Shown: one piece after another, positions 50,087-51,044 of the stretch
Numbering within the stretch: the stretch's first letter is position 1
How the letters are laid out: each line of letters begins with the position of its first letter
Assembly (NCBI GenBank): GCA_023262495.1
Contig: JALRAS010000005.1
Span: forward strand, 3,672-54,715
Direction of reading: 5' to 3'
From: Bacteroidia bacterium
GTDB lineage: Bacteria > Bacteroidota > Bacteroidia > UBA4408
Length of the DNA stretch: 51,044 nucleotides
The notes under the pieces: model-generated
What the model was told of the DNA's origin: nothing
Seen by the model: the letters and a program-made list of their open reading frames with translations, nothing else
Databases searched by the model: none
Made by a program: the position numbers and the translations under genes

Positions 50087-51044
50087 TTATTTAAGCCCGT
50101 ATTTTGACTTGTATTTCTTGTAAAGTTGATGCTGTATGTTATCTAAGTTGACCATTCTGCCTGAAATGAATGCTGCATTGATATGACTGCTTTTCATATC
50201 GAGTAGGTCGCCTTCACAAATTAAAATATGTGCACCTTTTCCTTTCTCAATACTTCCTGCCGATTTATCTATACCCAAAATTTTAGCAGCATTGAATGTG
50301 ATTGAACTAAGTGCCTGTTCTTTGCTTAAACCCCATGCAGCGGCAGTGCCTGCCATAAACGGAAGGTTTCTTATTTGCCAAAAACCATCACAGCTTAGCG
50401 CATACAATATACCTGCATCCTGCAGTTTTTTTGGTAATTTGTAGGCTGCATCAATATCATGATCATCATCAGGAGGCAGCGAGTGTGTGCGGCCTAGTAT
50501 TACCGAAACATTGTGCTCTTTCAATAAATTTAAAACTAAATCAGCATTGGCTCCTCCAACAAGCGTGAAGGTTAATTTGTACTTATTGCAAAGGCTGATG
50601 GCAGCCATAATTTCTTTCACATAGTCGGCATGAATGTATAAACGTTTCTTCCCATTAAACAAGCCACGCATGGCCTCCAAATGCAAATTCTTAACCTCAG
50701 GAGAAGGATTCATATTGTAGGCATAGGCATCTGCAAAAATCGTTTCCAATTGCTGCAATTCCTTGTTGATTTTTTCTCTTTGTTTCTTCTCAAAGTCCTC
50801 TTGATTGTTTTCGCCATAGTAAACCCTCATCGATGGCCAATTGATATGAATGCCTTCATCGGTAAGGTAAGCGGCATCTTCCCAATTCCAGGCATCCAAT
50901 TGCACAACAGACGAAGTTCCGCTTACCACACCCCCTTGAGGCGTAATTTGGGCAAGTAAAATACCATTGGAGCGAATGGTGGGAGTAATTTTACTGTCAG
51001 TATTGTAGGCAATAATTGATCGAACACCGGGATTGATACTACCC
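50087..51044 (-). CDS. Amidohydrolase-family protein, C-terminal part
   Basis: The gene runs off the right edge; 319 codons are present and the frame stays open through the last base, so the GTG at 50929 is not its start. The segment INPGVRSIIAYNTDSKITPTI begins the visible part (key residues NTDS), followed by AQITPQGGVVSGTSS, and later FTLVGGANADLVLNLL, CDGFWQIRNLPFMAGTA and EKGKGAHILICEGDLLDM. These fit the imidazolonepropionase-like periplasmic amidohydrolases of Bacteroidota, often found in tandem. Metal ligands from the N-terminal half are not visible, and the substrate is unknown. Confidence 0.8.
   Translation of the reverse strand, partial: GSINPGVRSIIAYNTDSKITPTIRSNGILLAQITPQGGVVSGTSSVVQLDAWNWEDAAYLTDEGIHINWPSMRVYYGENNQEDFEKKQREKINKELQQLETIFADAYAYNMNPSPEVKNLHLEAMRGLFNGKKRLYIHADYVKEIMAAISLCNKYKLTFTLVGGANADLVLNLLKEHNVSVILGRTHSLPPDDDHDIDAAYKLPKKLQDAGILYALSCDGFWQIRNLPFMAGTAAAWGLSKEQALSSITFNAAKILGIDKSAGSIEKGKGAHILICEGDLLDMKSSHINAAFISGRMVNLDNIQHQLYKKYKSKYGLK

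Overview
The window reads as chromosomal DNA of a free-living member of the Bacteroidota, at roughly 40% GC by eye. Three signs support this. Many genes have the Bacteroidota promoter form TTTG-N19..21-TAnnTTTG and lack Shine-Dalgarno sequences. Two secreted proteins carry type IX secretion (T9SS) C-terminal sorting domains, and there is a PorE-like OmpA protein. Families such as S46 dipeptidyl-peptidases are typical of the phylum. I see no rRNA, tRNA, CRISPR array, prophage or intact transposase. Genus-level placement is not possible from what I can see.

Layout. 1-6.5 kb (minus strand): the start of an M20 peptidase, a membrane/spermidine-synthase fusion translationally coupled to an acyltransferase, a 127-bp MITE-like element, and an SDR / amidohydrolase lipoprotein / CAP-protein operon. 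6.5-11.4 kb: an acyl-CoA dehydrogenase, then on the minus strand metK, a DUF3293 gene and two small unknown genes. metK and the small-gene pair are each preceded by a related structured leader RNA, which is the most interesting signal in the window. 11.6-21.4 kb (plus strand): an aminotransferase, panB, an amino-acid permease, a lipoprotein, an AsmA-family protein and a PorE-like OmpA protein. 21.4-23.5 kb: an exported alpha/beta hydrolase with a T9SS tail, set between two nests of short hairpin repeats.

23.5-31.7 kb: on the minus strand an endonuclease/exonuclease/phosphatase protein, an S46 peptidase, a deoxynucleoside kinase and a second T9SS cargo; on the plus strand tatA and an rRNA methyltransferase. 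31.8-40.4 kb (plus strand): mazG, then a surface-polysaccharide-like set (flippase, TonB-C protein, DUF502 protein, low-molecular-weight tyrosine phosphatase, asparagine synthase, GT2 and a GT39-like enzyme). 40.4-48.2 kb (minus strand): a DUF3108 protein, a TMTC-like TPR membrane protein, yajQ, alkB, mnmD, ppk1 and a lysine-rich protein. 48.2-51 kb: a NamZ-type muramidase, an unknown gene and a truncated amidohydrolase.

How the genes fit together. Much of the window serves the envelope: export (Tat, T9SS cargo, PorE-like anchor), surface glycan synthesis and protein glycosylation, peptidoglycan turnover (NamZ) and peptide scavenging (M20, S46). The rest is core metabolism: SAM and pantothenate synthesis, acyl-CoA and alkane oxidation, polyphosphate, nucleotide housekeeping, and tRNA/rRNA modification. 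All names come from reading motifs by eye, with no database search.
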